Shown: piece after piece, positions 50,501 through 62,595 of the stretch
How positions within the stretch are numbered: position 1 is the stretch's first letter
Layout: every line of letters begins with the position of its first letter
Source: Cloeon dipterum
Lineage: Eukaryota > Arthropoda > Insecta > Ephemeroptera > Baetidae
DNA: 64,000 bases
Assembly: GCF_949628265.1 (NCBI RefSeq)
Contig: NC_088790.1
Location: 26,726,545-26,790,544, forward strand
Reading direction: 5' to 3'
The notes under the pieces: model-generated
Databases searched by the model: none
Seen by the model: only the letters and a program-made list of their open reading frames with translations
Told to the model about the DNA's origin: nothing
Translations under genes and position numbers: made by a program

Positions 50501-53118
50501 CGAACAGCAGCTTGCGCTGCACTCGTCAAGTACGAAAGAGTGAAAATTGCATTGATTTGTTTTATTATTTGATCTTTCTTAATATTCCAGAATTATTCCA
50601 AATTTATACATGGCTCATGACAACCCTCTGGAAGATGCTCTGACCAGTAATGCTAGGGAAGTTGGCTCGAAATACCTGGAGCCAGCCTCCAATTTATATT
50701 CAGGACAGGTGGATGCCAAAGTAAAATTAGGTGCCAATCTGTCCAGAGTGGTAGCAATTCTTAAAAACACGCTGCTCACGTCAAGAACTAAATTCATAAC
50801 GGTAAGATTGGCCAATCCAGCTGAATTAATCTCAACTCTGGATCTTAACAGTTTGGTTGCTGTGAAGCCCTAGCTGAAATTTCTAGCAGTTATCCTCCAA
50901 AAATATATCAAAAGGCTTGGGGCTGCTTTTACTTGAGCCGAAAGGAGAAAAAAGCCACTCTAAAGAAAGCAGCAAGGTAATTTTAATCACATATTTATTT
51001 TTTCCCCTACAAATGTTTTTCCAGTCAATCAGAAATCAAGCCCAACGAAAACTGCAGCCCAGCAACCTTATTTCTTTCTTCCGTCTGCGCCCTTCTAACC
51101 ACTTCCCCCGTTACAATTGACCTTGGATGCCAACAGAAGCTGATATTATTCGCAGGAAAACTTCTTGAAGGTACGATAGAGGAAAAAATATTACATCAGG
51201 GATTAATTGGACCAATTTCAGGAGCACTAGGCTTTTGCCTGAGTAAAAAGGACTCTTCCAGTTCGAGCACAACTTCCGAAGAGGAACTTCCAAAGCAACA
51301 GTGGCACCATTTCATCCAAGAAAGTAAACTGGCTACCGTGACAGAACAGCTGTGGAATCACACGTGCCAGCTGCTGGCGATGTTTGCCGTCACTCTGGAC
51401 GACACTCCTGTCTCTAAAAACGTTTTGCCACAAGCGTTGAATGCACTGCAGTCGCCGATCAAGAAGAAAAAGGATCAGGCAGACAAATCTGGAGGTGAGG
51501 ATATCATTTCTTGAGTTCTAAATTTTTTAATTAAAATTTTTTTATCGTAGGGGAGGAAAAAGATGACAAAAAAGGCCACAGACACTTTGCCAATCAGTTT
51601 TCAGCAAGCCAGCAGAGTCTTTACATACTTGATTTGATCAAATGCTCGCACTCCAATTACAAAGTAAGTTCTTGACTTTAAAAAGCTTTTTAGTGGAGAA
51701 TAAAATCGAAATCCTTTAGCTGACTTTGGACACGCAAGCGAGTGAGAAGTTCCTCTCCCTTTTGAGCTCAACCCTGACAGTTCTGGCACAACTTTTGGAA
51801 TTTGCCACCATCACGGAAGTGGGCAGAGTTGCCGAGGAGTTGCTGCAATACTTGAAGTGCACCGTGTCTGTTTGTCCTGTTACAACTGTGAAGAGTGTTC
51901 AACGGGTACAAAAATTATTTTTTTCCTCTTTTTACAAGTTTTCTAATCTATTCTACATTTCAGCTCCTGAGAAGTCTATTTGGTTCCAACTCTTTCACGC
52001 CAAGCGCCAGCGAAACTCTGATCTTTGGCAACGGCCTTTACGAAGGCTGTTTCGCCACGCACTACAGACAGGTTTTCGCCAGTATCGAGGCGTTGCGATC
52101 AGGAAGTAGCGACCTGGTCAAGAGCCAGGAACTCAAATACGCGGTGGAGAGCCTGAAGCCGAGCAATAAAGCGATCAGGAGCAAAGACAAAGCCTCGTTG
52201 GCAGCCTACATCAAATTGTTTGAACCGATGGTCATCAAATCATTAGAGGTATGAAAAGATTTGTCATCCTTTTTCCAATCTTAAAATATTAAATGAGATT
52301 TTTATTTAAAAAAATATTTATATTCTCTTTCAGCAATACACGACATCGAGCGATGTAGAGCTGCAGTGTGCAGTTTTGAGCCTGCTCAGCCAACTGGTCC
52401 TCCTGCGAGTGAACTACTGCTTGCTGGACAGTGAAAGGATTTTCATCAATTTCGTCCTGAAGCAGTTTGAGCTGATCGAGGAGGGCCACACGCACAAAGC
52501 CCAGCTGCTCGTGCCGCAGATTTTCAAATTCCTGGTGCAGTTGTCCTATGAGAAGAACCACTCGAAAGCAATAATTGGAGTGCCGGAAATATTGCAACTC
52601 TGTGACGGACTCATGGCCAGCGGACAACCACCGCAAACACACTGTAAGGGACCTCTTACGGTTGGTGTTTATTTTGATTATCATATTTTTTCACAGGCAT
52701 TCCTGCTCTGGTTCCGATTGTTGAAGACGTGTTTGTGTCTCGAAGTGGACACGGTTTGGCAGAATCTTCCGAGCTGGAAACTCAGAAGGAAGTATTGGTT
52801 GCAGTCCTCTTGAGATTAGTTGATTACCATGAGGTAATATTATTTTTATAATTAATTAAAAATTCAATATAATAAATTTAAATTTAGGTGCTGCGACTTC
52901 TTGCTCTCATTTTGCATCAGAGCAGAAGGGACAAGGAGAGGTCGAGTCGGTGGGCGCTCAAGATCTTAGACGCTCTGCTCCCTCTTCTGGCCAGCTTCCA
53001 GGTGCGGCTGGACAGTTGGGAGGCGCTGGACTCGCTGATGCAGCTGTTCAGGACGCTGCCCAAGTCGGTCACCGAAAACCTTGACCCATTTTTGCTGCTT
53101 TTGTTTGCAGAAGCACCG
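47582..53118 (+). CDS. htt: Huntingtin exons 1-20 (N17 and N-terminal HEAT region)
   Basis: Exons: 47582-47661, 47776-47959, 48018-48296, 48348-48638, 48848-49034, 49089-49256, 49495-49851, 49905-50077, 50129-50284, 50369-50529, 50591-50801, 50852-50976, 51025-51170, 51222-51494, 51551-51663, 51720-51905, 51964-52248, 52334-52643, 52697-52833, 52888-53118. Every junction is GT-AG and the phases sum to an open frame of 1351 codons. Landmarks: SDVRM-like [59 protein letters not shown] (split across 50801/50852), [15 protein letters not shown] and [20 protein letters not shown] Ser/Glu-rich acidic linker, [20 protein letters not shown], lies in exon 7. Confidence 0.93.
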
Positions 53119-56100
53119 GTGAATATTTTATATTCTTATTTGTTCAACTCTTTCTTGACCATCGCATAACTCAAAGCTTGCAGAAAATGTTGAGGGTTTT
53201 GATGAGATGGACCCTATTGTATCGTTTTTAGTAAGCGTTTTTACGTTTGTAGATGTGACTTGCTTTAATTGTCTGCTATAAAAATCCCCTGTTGAATTCT
53301 TGGACTCGATGAATAATTATGATTTTGCAGTCTGAAGATTTATTCATCTCAAATCAGCGTTGGCTGGCGAGTTGTTCTGTTGCCCTTTCCCATCTGGTGG
53401 TCGTTGGGTCTGAAGATGATGTTCTGCAAAGAATAGTCCAGCTGAATCTTGATATCAGGAAGAACATGTCTGATCCCCTCAATGTTTCCCTTTCCTCTGA
53501 CCCGCCAGAAGTGATTTTAGCAAGGTAATCCATAAATAATCCCCAAAGAACTATATATTCCAAGCTGGTAAAATTTTACAGACTGTTATTTTTAACCGTG
53601 GAGACTGTAATGAAGCGAGTTTGTCACTTGGTGACCAACTGCGGTCTTCAACAGAGCTCCGCCGACTTTTTGCAGCAGCAAGCTGCCCACCTTCTCCTGA
53701 TAGTAATTTATTTGCTAGAGTCTGGTGAGTCACTGCGAGTCACAAATTTAATTTTTAATTACCCCGTTTGACAGGTGCGTACTGCAAGGTTGCAACAGCC
53801 GCAATCCAACTCGTGCAGGAAGACCGGCTGAACATTAATTCAAGCAACCAGCTCTTCCTGAAGATTTCCCCCTTTTGTCCGACGCTCGCGGTGCAGTGGT
53901 CGTATCTGCTGGTGCTGCTCGGCTGTGGCAGTCGGCCCTTTTGGTCGCAGCTGATTGGAAAGACGTCTGATAAACAGTAAATTGTCGTTTCTATCGCGCC
54001 GCACTCGCTTTAACTGAAATTTCAGGCTCACTTGCACCAGTCTGGAGACGGTCCGCAGAGCTGGCCTCATTTTCTTCTCAGACTTAGTAGTACGTTCTTT
54101 GCAAGAAGTATGTGTGGTATTTTATTTTCATTTCCGACCCAATAATTTCCAATAGAATTTTGATTGAATTTCACGTTCACGGCACTTTTTGATCATTTCC
54201 TGTAGCTCTCTTTAACTCTAATTTGTTATAATGGACTTTATTTAATCACACTTGACACTCGCACCAACGGGCAGCTCTTTTAAAGCGATTATCTTAGATG
54301 TTTTAAACTAAATAAATGAATTCAATCAAGGAGCGGCCCTGTCCTCACCAAATACCCGAAACGCCGGCTCAAAACTCACTGCGTGTCCGTTTTCTTTTTA
54401 ACGCAGTGCGACACCTTTGGGGAGGAAGAGCACCTGCAGTGGCTTCTGCGAAACCATCTGACGTCAGTGGTGCTGCTGAGCAAGGAGGTGCCTGTCCACG
54501 AATTGATCGACACGGTCAACCGAGACTCTTCCGCCAGCGGCCTGCTGCTGGCCGCCTGTCCGTCGGTGCCCATGACCTCGGCAGCCATGGCTTCCAGACT
54601 GGCCACGGCCCTGCTCGAGGGCGTGCACCAGGAGCAGACCTGGCCGCTGCTCACCCTGCTCGTGGGCCAGCTGCTGCCCTTGGTCGGCGCGCTCGCCGTC
54701 CAGAGGCAGCTGACCAATTTGGCGTGTCGAAGGACCGAAATGCTGATGCTGCTCTCGCAGGAGGAGGCGTCTAGCAAGGTGTCTCAGGGCGAACTGGACA
54801 CGCTCATCTACGGACTGGAAGAGAGGTGCTGAATTCATAAATTAGTCTAAAAACACGTTGAAAAAGTTTTTTTATTTAAAAAAATAGTTATTCACAATTT
54901 TTTCATTTTCCGGTGGCATTAGTTTCTTATTTTTTGTTAATTGTGCAGACACGAGCGTCTAAGGAGTCTGCTGACGAAGCTTCGATCAAGGGTTTTCGGG
55001 GAGTCTCCTGAGATTTCTCCTGCAACGCTATCAAGCGCCAGTGATGAAGCAGATCAGAAACTGCTTTTGATTCAAATTAAAGAACGGTACGTCAACCTCA
55101 CTTCCTATTAATTTTTATGCATTTTAAAATCAACCATTTCAGGAGCAAATCGTGCGATCCAGAGTGCTGTGCAAAGCTTCTTAATAACTTGTCTGTGAAC
55201 GACGTGATGGCCGTGATGAACTTACCAGAGTTTGATTGGAGTGCTCTAGAATACTGCATTTTGATCGGTGCTGAATCAACCGAGGTGGTAAGTAAATCAA
55301 ATGATTTGATAATGAGATATTTATTTCTTTAAAACAGCTAAGCAATGGTGGCTACGAAACAAGTCCTCTTTTGATTGCTTCCCAAAAGTTCCTCTTTACT
55401 CAGCTGGAGAACTTCGTTCAAATTTCTCCAGACGTTAATAATGAAGTAAGAGTTAAATTTCCACCAACTATCTGAAATAAAAACCGAGAAAATCTTTAGG
55501 ATATGTACAGTACAAGATTATCCCAGTGTTTGGAAAATCCAGAGTGGACCTCAAAAATTATTCCTCTGGCAAGAGCACTCAGTGCTTACATAGCAATACG
55601 ACTCCTCAAAGAGTATCCAAGGAACATCTTTATTTTCGGCTTGCTGTGTCTGGAAGTAGGTTATTTCATTCACGACATCAGTCTTAAATTAATCGCTTTA
55701 TTCATTCAGGCAACGCCCTCGTTCTACAAAAAATCGCTCTCCAGCCTTAGTGTGCTGCTGAACACGGCGTCGTCAGTTTTGTCCCTGAGCTGGCCAAACG
55801 AGCCCACTCTAGTCACGATGATTCTCTCTGCGTGCAGCTCGCTCTTCAAAATAACCCTCATGCTCTTCAAAGTCAAGTCGCTGCCGGCGCCGCCAGGTAA
55901 TTGATTTGGCTTTGAGTCGTCATTCGCCGAGAATAATCAAATTTGAACAGGAATCGGTGACGACGCGACAAGCGCCAAGGTCCAGATCGCAACCTTACTC
56001 TGCGTCCTAGACGGGCTTCACGAGAGAAATCCGAAAATCCCGAGATTTCTCCTAGAGCCATTGCAGACTGTGATTCGGAGTCTGGCGCTTCTGCCGCCAC

Positions 56101-59100
56101 TGTTTGTCCACGCCTCAACGCCACCGGAGGCTTTCAAAATGGGCTGGACTCCTTCACCAGATGTCCAGTTTCCCACCTTGCCCGTCGACTTTTTGATGGA
56201 GACTGACGTCTTGGAGCAGTTCATATTCAGGTATGAAATCTTGGCTCAAATAAAACGCAAGAATGCAAATTTTATTTTTAAACAATTTGAGCTAAACCTT
56301 AGTTTAATGTGGATCAATAAAGGACGACAATTGAAAACAATTTGAATTGTTGGATGCATTAAGCAGATTAAACAATTAATTTACAACATTCAATAAAGGA
56401 CCTTGCTACAGTAAAAATTCAAATTTTCTCTAAAATTTCCAGCTCTTGACCACATTTTCATGGCAGATTTCGATTCCTCTGGTCGAGATCTGTCCAAAAG
56501 CGTATAAAACCTTTTAGGAAAACTCTTGTTTTGAAATAAAATCAGATTTCAAGCAAGGAGACAGTCCCCACCATTTGAAAAGCATGCTAACTTTGCAGAC
56601 ACTTTTCTCAAAAACTTGCGGCGCTACTTAAGTCAGTTTTGGCTTGAAATTAATCCTAATGGATGAATTCATGCATTGGCAACAATGATTTTGCAGTATC
56701 AACCCTCTTGAAATTAAAGTTTAATTCGTTAGTGGAGTGCGAGTGTAAGAAATGTTATCTCCCTAGGTTGAACACCTTGGGATGGTCGAAAAGACAGCAT
56801 TTCGAGGAAAGCTGGATGGCCTATTTGGGCGTGCTGAACGCGAGTTTGGAGCATGAGCTGCAACCCGAGGAGGTGACAGCAATAAGTCAGGCCCAGTGCC
56901 TGGCAGTTAGGGGCATCACTTCGCTCATTCTGCAAAGTCTGGTGCTTCCCGAACCAGGGCGTCTCGTCTCTGGCTCTTATGTTCACATTCCAAGAGGAAG
57001 CGATGAAATGTATGTTTTTTGAAGGTTTATTTATTGATTTTCTAGCCCAAAGTTAAATTTCAGCGAGGCCAGACTGAAAAAAGCGTTCTACAAGCTTGAC
57101 TCATCAAGCAAAGGACAGAGCAATTTAGAGCGTTACGGCTTGAATGCAAGGTTTCCATGAATTATTTTTAAAAAAAATGATTTTATTCAATTTATATATT
57201 CCAGGAGCTATGGGCATAGCCAGCTGTCAAGGAAATATATCTTGGAGACAATTCAAAGATCTGAAAACCCATCATTACCTGGTAAAATCTATGTCATTCC
57301 CCTTACCAAAGAAAATAAATTCTTGTGTGTTTATAGTTCATGAAGATTATACAAAAAGGGAACAGCGACTCAAAGCGTTAGGACTGGATATCCATTCATG
57401 CTTACACTTTTTACTCGAGCACTACACCCAACTAACTGACCCACAGGTAAAGTGTAAAATATTCCTCCTGCGCTCTTTCATTTATTTATTTTTTATTCAG
57501 GCGCAAACGCAACTCGTGCTGCAAGTGGAGGTCATCAGGTCTGTGTTGATGTTGTCGGACGTTTTCACCGAGCGGTCCCAGTTCGAGTGGATGCTGCACA
57601 GGTGTTTGGAAATCAGCAAAAATCATCCAGTCGAGGACGAAATAATGCACCAGCTGCTGACAATTGGAGTTTGCAAAGCCACTGTTGCAATTGACCAGGT
57701 GAAACGAAAACTTGTGATCTTCAAAAATTATTATTAAAAAAACTAGTTTGAAAAGGTTTTGCTTGTTGGTTTAGGAATTGTATATTTTTTTTAAATGCAA
57801 GTAAATCAATTGGATTCTCGTCCTGACCTTACAAACAAATAAAAATTATTTATTATTTTTTTATTTCCTTCAAGATTGGTTGAACGCCGTAAATTTACGA
57901 GAAAATCGGCCTCAAAGATAGCATTGTTTCTAATGGAGAATTCTCTAAGGAATTTCTGCAATCGTGATTTTCACTGAATTTCCGCATTTGCCCAATAAAA
58001 GACACGCTCTGTCAGATAGATGAGAGGATTCCAAATCATGATTTGAGAAAACATGGTCAAGTGCTGTCAATTTCGTAGGAAACTGGCAATAAACATCTGA
58101 TTGGTCAGAAAAATTGGTCGATTAGGGTTAACTTTGCATGTAATATCATTTTTTAATAAAAAAAAAATCAGTATCATTCAACTTTAAATCATGCCACAAC
58201 CCCCGCACAAACTGCTAAAATTGGAATAATAAATTAAATTTGTAACCATTTTAACTGCTTTTTGTAGATGGAGCCTGAGTTGCTGGAAAGAGTGAAAAAA
58301 CTGTTGGACACAAGCTTGCGCAGTGGATTCGTTACGTCCAGACTTTGCGGCCTTCAAAGTTTGTTGTTTTTACTGCAAGGAGAGCTCTTAGCCGACTTCC
58401 TGCCAATGGCCATCGAATACGTGCAGAAACACATGGACCTTGCGTCTGGGTGAGCATATTCATTAAAAAATTGCAAGGCAAGTGCTACAAAAGATTTTGC
58501 AGTTCAAATAGCCACAGTGAAAGACATCTGTACACTTTGTGGGCGTTGATCTTTTTCCTTTTGGAGGAAGGACGTGCGGAAGAGCTGTCCGCAGCTCTGT
58601 TCCAACTTGCACTGGCGTTGGCGACCTCGGGGCAGACCAACCTTTCGATGGCCTTAGTAAAGGTAAGGCAGCGTTTATTTTTAGCGCATATTAACCACTG
58701 ATTTTTTTGTTTAAAATATTAATTTGACCGTCAAAAATTCAAATCAGCGTGCACAAATAGTACTAGAATGTTAAAAAAGGTCCCAAATTTTAATACCTGG
58801 ACAACAAGAATATTTTTGTACTCGAATATTTAATAAGGGAATTTTAAATATCAAATTTTCTTTACGCAAAAATCATGTGAATTTTCCTACAGTTAAGTTT
58901 TTAATATTTTTTATAGTAAGTAAATTAAGGAAACAAAAAATGCTTTGTTAAATTTTTATAAAGCTACACCAGATGCGTCACAGTGATGAATAATTTCCCT
59001 GGTATTTTTAATTTAGCAATCAAATTAGCTAAGTTTTTCCTCAATATGACGTGTTTTTTTACAAAAATTTAGGGCATTGAGCGGCTGATAATATTTGGCT

Positions 59101-60048
59101 CGATGGATGCGTCTTCAAAGAGTCAGATAACTCGGCTCGCCCTGGAGAGGCTCAGGTCGACGCACCCTGGCACCAGCATGGCCGGTCTGCGGCTTCTTCT
59201 CGCATGCATGTACACCAGTCAAAAAAGCGTAATCGATCCGACCGAGGACCCGGAAGAGCTTCTGCAAGCCCTTGAGAAAACGTCTGCCCTTTTTGATAAG
59301 TAAAAGTTCACTTAAAAAATTCAGCTGTTGGTACAAACTAAGAAATATTTCCAGGATCAAAAAAGGCTACCCTGAGGAGGCCAGAGCCGTTTGCCAAGTG
59401 ATGCCTGCGGTCCTCTCAGAGTTTTTCCCTCCATCGGAAATGCTGACCAAAGTGATCGGCGAATTTATTTCCAACCACCAGCCGCACCCCCAGCTAATGG
59501 CGCATGTCGTATTCCAGGTACTGATGTGCAGATAAATGTTTTTTGATTCAATTAAATCAAACATTTTACTTCCCAGCTCTTGTCAGACGTGTGTGGGCGG
59601 GAGCAGCTGCCTCTCCTGCAGGACTGGCTGGTCTTGTGTCTCTCAAACTTTACTCAATGTTCCCCGGTAGGAATGTCAGTTTGGAGTCTGACGTGCATTT
59701 TCGTCGGCGCCTCCAGCAACCCGTGGCTCAAAGCTCTGTATCCTTTTTCAATTGAAAAAAAATCTAAAAAATAATCTCTTTACAAACTTTTCTTAACTGG
59801 CATTGTTAGATTTCCTGTGATTCAAGCTCGGATCGGTCGGTGTGAAAGTCAAGATTTAGCGATTTTTTCTGTCGCTGCTAAGGACTTTTACAAGAAGGTT
59901 TGAAACTAATGGATTCTTTTGTTTTCATTCAATTTATTCGCCTGTCTCACAGCTCCCAGAAAACCTGAAGGAACAGTTTGCAAAGGCATTCCAAGCAAGT
60001 TCGAGCAGCGGACCATTTCAAGATGTGATCGCCAGACTGACCCTGTAA
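47582..60048 (+). CDS. htt: Huntingtin, complete gene of about 44 exons
   Basis: The N-terminus [15 protein letters not shown] matches the conserved N17 amphipathic helix. Following exons align end to end with vertebrate huntingtin as I know it: [35 protein letters not shown], then HEAT-type helical repeats to the C-terminal block [15 protein letters not shown] ... [21 protein letters not shown] assembled about 2640 codons in one frame (human 3144), with one doubtful exon near 53184. Known: huntingtin is a large HEAT-repeat scaffold acting with HAP40 in vesicle transport, autophagy and spindle orientation. Seen: no polyQ and no proline-rich tract; residue 16 on is [12 protein letters not shown], so the expanded-repeat region of mammals is absent. 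Introns are mostly 55-550 bp, some holding elements. Exon lists are in the next four entries. Confidence 0.97.
48675..48804. mobile_element. Family E short inverted-repeat element, copy 2
   Basis: 130 bp in huntingtin intron 48639-48847. The ends TCGTCCTGGTGCGCAAC and the reverse complement of TCGTCCTGGTTTCAG pair. The interior AATTTCCTTGTTGCAAGAAA matches copy 1 at 7376-7500. Confidence 0.7.
53184..53230 (+). CDS. htt: Doubtful huntingtin exon 21 with a frame conflict
   Basis: CTTGCAG precedes 53184 and GTAAGC follows 53230, so as a 47-nt exon it looks well spliced. Entered in phase 0 it reads [15 protein letters not shown], resembling the human LRVLIS helix, but leaves phase 2. The next exon (53331) is open only in phase 0. 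Using an inner, weak acceptor (GTTGAG before 53195) gives a 36-nt exon reading [12 protein letters not shown] that keeps frame. A one-base error in the T5 run at 53225-53229 would also resolve it. I cannot choose. Confidence 0.45.
53331..55655 (+). CDS. htt: Huntingtin exons 22-30 (end of N-HEAT and bridge region)
   Basis: Exons: 53331-53524, 53582-53724, 53775-53976, 54026-54089, 54407-54825, 54949-55086, 55143-55287, 55338-55445, 55500-55655. Landmarks: [35 protein letters not shown] across the 54089/54407 junction, [30 protein letters not shown] and [13 protein letters not shown]. The donor at 54089 (GTACGT) could instead be at 54086; both keep frame. Confidence 0.92.
54855..54905. repeat. 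Possible remnant of a family B centre
   Basis: In huntingtin intron 54826-54948. CGTTGAAAAAGTTTTTTTAT followed by AAAAAAATAGTTATTCACAA resembles the central loop of family B. The match is short and AT-rich, so it is only suggestive. Confidence 0.35.
55710..60048 (+). CDS. htt: Huntingtin exons 31-44 (C-terminal HEAT region)
   Basis: Exons: 55710-55896, 55951-56230, 56767-57009, 57064-57150, 57205-57281, 57337-57446, 57501-57698, 58268-58449, 58503-58662, 59073-59299, 59355-59517, 59577-59737, 59810-59897, 59953-60048. Landmarks: [113 protein letters not shown] and [10 protein letters not shown]. The stop is TAA 60046-60048. The long intron 56231-56766 holds a decayed family A element and 57699-58267 holds another remnant. 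Confidence 0.93.
56308..56709 (-). mobile_element. Family A element, copy 9 (diverged, in huntingtin intron)
   Basis: Reverse orientation. TTAA at 56304-56307 precedes a decayed left end (TGTGGATCAATA). The right end is near GTATCAACCCTCTTG. The interior carries family A blocks such as GTCGAGATCTGTCCAAAAGC and TTTCAAGCAAGGAGACAGTC. It belongs with the diverged subgroup at 62325 and 63035. Confidence 0.75.
57870..58186 (+). mobile_element. Highly decayed family A remnant in huntingtin intron
   Basis: The segment AAAACATGGTCAAGTGCTG and the right end GTATCATTCAACTTTAA match family A (AAATGTGGTCAAGCGCTGG and GTATCATTCCACTTTAA). The 5' part is unrecognisable, so the left bound is a guess. Confidence 0.45.
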
Positions 60049-60270
60049 CAATTTAATACGTTGACTCTTCATAATAATACGTTCTCGCTTGTTAATCAAA
60101 ACTGTTGTTCTCTACTCTTTGGAAAATATTTTAATGAATAATCAGAATTACCTGTTTCATCAAAATCACCGTTGTCTTTTCTCTTCAATGACCATTAATT
60201 TTACAATGACGTGGTATCAATGCGAACTTTAATGAGGAAATATAATTATAATTTTTTTAATTATATTAAA
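60049..60270. other. Spacer between convergent huntingtin and GPCR genes
   Basis: 222 bp between the two stop codons. It is AT-rich and must hold both 3' UTR ends, or the transcripts overlap. No canonical AATAAA was found on either strand here. Confidence 0.5.
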
Positions 60271-62282
60271 TTACATACCATTTGAAACTGACGTTCTCGC
60301 ACTGTACCTGATGCGCGAGATTCTTGAGAATTCTTCCTTTGAGCCCGTGTTGTTTTGCAAAGATAAATTTCTTCTATCCTCTTTTGTCCGACACCTAATT
60401 CTTGAAGTCAGCCAGTCTTTCAAGTCTTCCTATTATTTCAAATTCATTTTTTATTAATTAAATTAGCCCACAAAAACAATTATTCCATCTACCCTGAAAT
60501 TTTTATTCATGTAGCAGTAGAGCAGGGGATTGATGCAGCTGTTGGCGCAGGCCAAGTAGTGGCAGCAGAAGTACGAAATGCCGTACACGTTTTTGTGGTA
60601 GTCGGACAAGTAGCCTCTGAATTCGGGCAGCGAGTAGTACAGAATGACAAATGTTTGCAGGGGAAGCCAGCAAACCACAAAACTCACTACAATTGCCACT
60701 GAGATCTTGAAAACCTGTAAACAAAGTTTAAAAGGGCTTCAATAATATGAAATTTCATATATTTTTCAATGAGATTGGATTGCAAAAAAAAATCAACTGA
60801 AATCCGATACCTTGACTCTATTTTTCATCCTGCTCACTTCGCTGTTGTTGACCAGCTGCACCCTTTGTGCTTTGTTACTGAACCACAGTGTCCAGGAAGT
60901 CACGGAATATGTCCAGAAAAGCAGCGCCAGTGGCAATCCGAAGGTAGACGCAAACACCACGTAAGTGTAGACCTGCGAAATGTCTGACTGTGGATCCCAC
61001 TGCTCCGCACAGTCGTACATTACTCTGCAAACAAAATTATTTAGCTCTGGATGAAGGCAAAAAACAGTTTAACTTCTTTTTTAACTTCATAATTCGATTA
61101 GAAAATTTTGGCATTTGCAAATGAACAATTATTTTTGGATTGGCCTAAATTTTGATGGTAAAAATCAGTTTTAATTAAATTTAAACATAACGTTTTATTG
61201 GAATAGGCCGCGGTTCTCCTTAATATTTGTAGCATTAAGTAAGAAATATATTCAGCCGTGCACAAATGGCTGGAAATTAAATTTACATCTTTCAGAGCAA
61301 ATATACTTAAATAAATTACCATGCAATGAACAATTTCATCTCTCTCACTTTATTCTAAACCCTCCCATTTGCACTCATCATGTAAAATAATATTCCGCCG
61401 GCTGATCTAATCAAATAATAGTTGTGATTGTGAGTGTGAAAATTTTCAGCCCAAATTGCAACAAATTGAATTTACGCTTGAGAGAACTTTGCGTGAATCT
61501 TCTCCCAAGACAAAGAACAGCAGCTTTCTGCTTTAATCCCCGTAAATGCTAGTTATGCCGCCGGTTGGGCACGCTTAACGAGCGGGTTGCATACAAACAC
61601 CCGTTACACCAGTTCTGACGCGGAGAAATCGTCTCAAAGGAAAACTTTGCGAGCAGGCGAGCCTTCGCCTTAATTAAGCAGATTGGAGGCGAATTCGAAA
61701 GAGGCTTTCTCACCCTCCCGAACAAATTCCTCGGGATTATTACTGTTTGTAATCGCAGTTCCGTGATGACTTTGAGAGCATCTTTTTGCAATTAGCACGT
61801 AATTAGTTTAAGGCGAGTGCGGCATTACGCTCGCAGGAAAATTGGATATTTTGGAAATGTGAAAAGTCATGTTTTCGATTCACCGGGAAATCGATCAAAA
61901 GTCTATATTCCCTCTAAATTGGGTAAATTTTCAATTTTACCCTGAAAATTTGGTATTTTTGCAGCCACCAGAAACATTCCTGTTGAATTTTTAATAATAT
62001 TAAACTGAAAGGTATGCTCACTGATTTTTGTATTTGAAAGAGACGGCCTCGGTTATCCAGAAAATGTGGGCAGAGACGACCAGCGTGGCCAGCCAGATGG
62101 CCAAAATGCACCTGCGGGCTCTCTTGCGGCCGACCTGCAGTCGCAGCGGGTGCACGATGGCTTTGTAGCGGTCGAAGCCCATGGCCACCAGCGTGTAGAC
62201 GGACACGACCACGGACACCTGCTGCATGTACAGCACCACCGGACACCAAGACGGAGGGAAAATCCAGCGGCCCAACATGAAA
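60271..62282 (-). CDS. Class A (rhodopsin-like) neuropeptide-type GPCR, 3' exons only
   Basis: Reverse-strand exons: 62282-62022, 61024-60811, 60714-60493, 60429-60271. Junctions are GT-AG and the joined frame ends at TAA 60271-60273. Seen in order: extracellular loop 1 WIFPPSWCP with the conserved Cys; TM3 ending in DRYKAIVHPL (DRY motif); TM4; extracellular loop 2 Cys in YDCAEQW; TM5; a basic third loop; TM6 with CWLP; TM7 with NSCINPLLYCYMN (the NPxxY site); helix 8 NFREDLKDW; and a basic Ser-rich tail ending TSVSNGM. TM1, TM2 and the N-terminus are missing and should lie beyond position 64000 or in unrecognised exons. Known: such receptors signal through G proteins at the plasma membrane. 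The ligand cannot be assigned; the motifs suit peptide receptors. The last exon is inferred from phase and tail character. Confidence 0.88.
61025..62021. other. GPCR intron, no other feature recognised
   Basis: A 997-bp intron between the TM3-4 exon and the ECL2-TM5 exon. It is AT-rich with a CpG-richer piece at 61540-61700. No exon is supported. Confidence 0.55.
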
Positions 62283-62324
62283 CTATAACCAAAGGCGTCA
62301 TTGTTAAATTGATTTTTATTTTAA

Positions 62325-62595
62325 AGAGGATTGATAACTGCAAAATCATGGAAATTGCTTGTTGCAAATGCATGAAATATGATTCCTTGGAATTCAATTA
62401 AAGCCAAAATTGAACTAAATTTTTGAGAAAAGTGGCTGCAAAGTTAGCCTAAAAGGTTTCACACGCTGATGGACAGATCTCTTCGAGAGAAATCTAAATC
62501 TGCCGAGAAAATGTGGTCAAGCGCTGGAAAATTTTGAGAAAAAATTAAAAAAATTTAATTTTTAATGTAGCACAAGGTCATGTATTGATTATTAA
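62325..62595 (+). mobile_element. Family A element, copy 10 (diverged subgroup, right end missing)
   Basis: TTAA at 62321-62324, then AGAGGATTGATAACTGC. The interior has subgroup markers AAAAGGTTTCACACGCTGAT and AAAATGTGGTCAAGCGCTGG. It is interrupted at GATTATTAA by the insertion of copy 11, and the expected 3' terminus is absent. Confidence 0.75.

Noticed and set aside
60463..60492. Reading the GPCR TM7 exon through to VDGIIVFVG and a stop
   Set aside because: AGG followed by GTAGAT is a good donor, and the downstream exon gives a proper helix 8 and tail.
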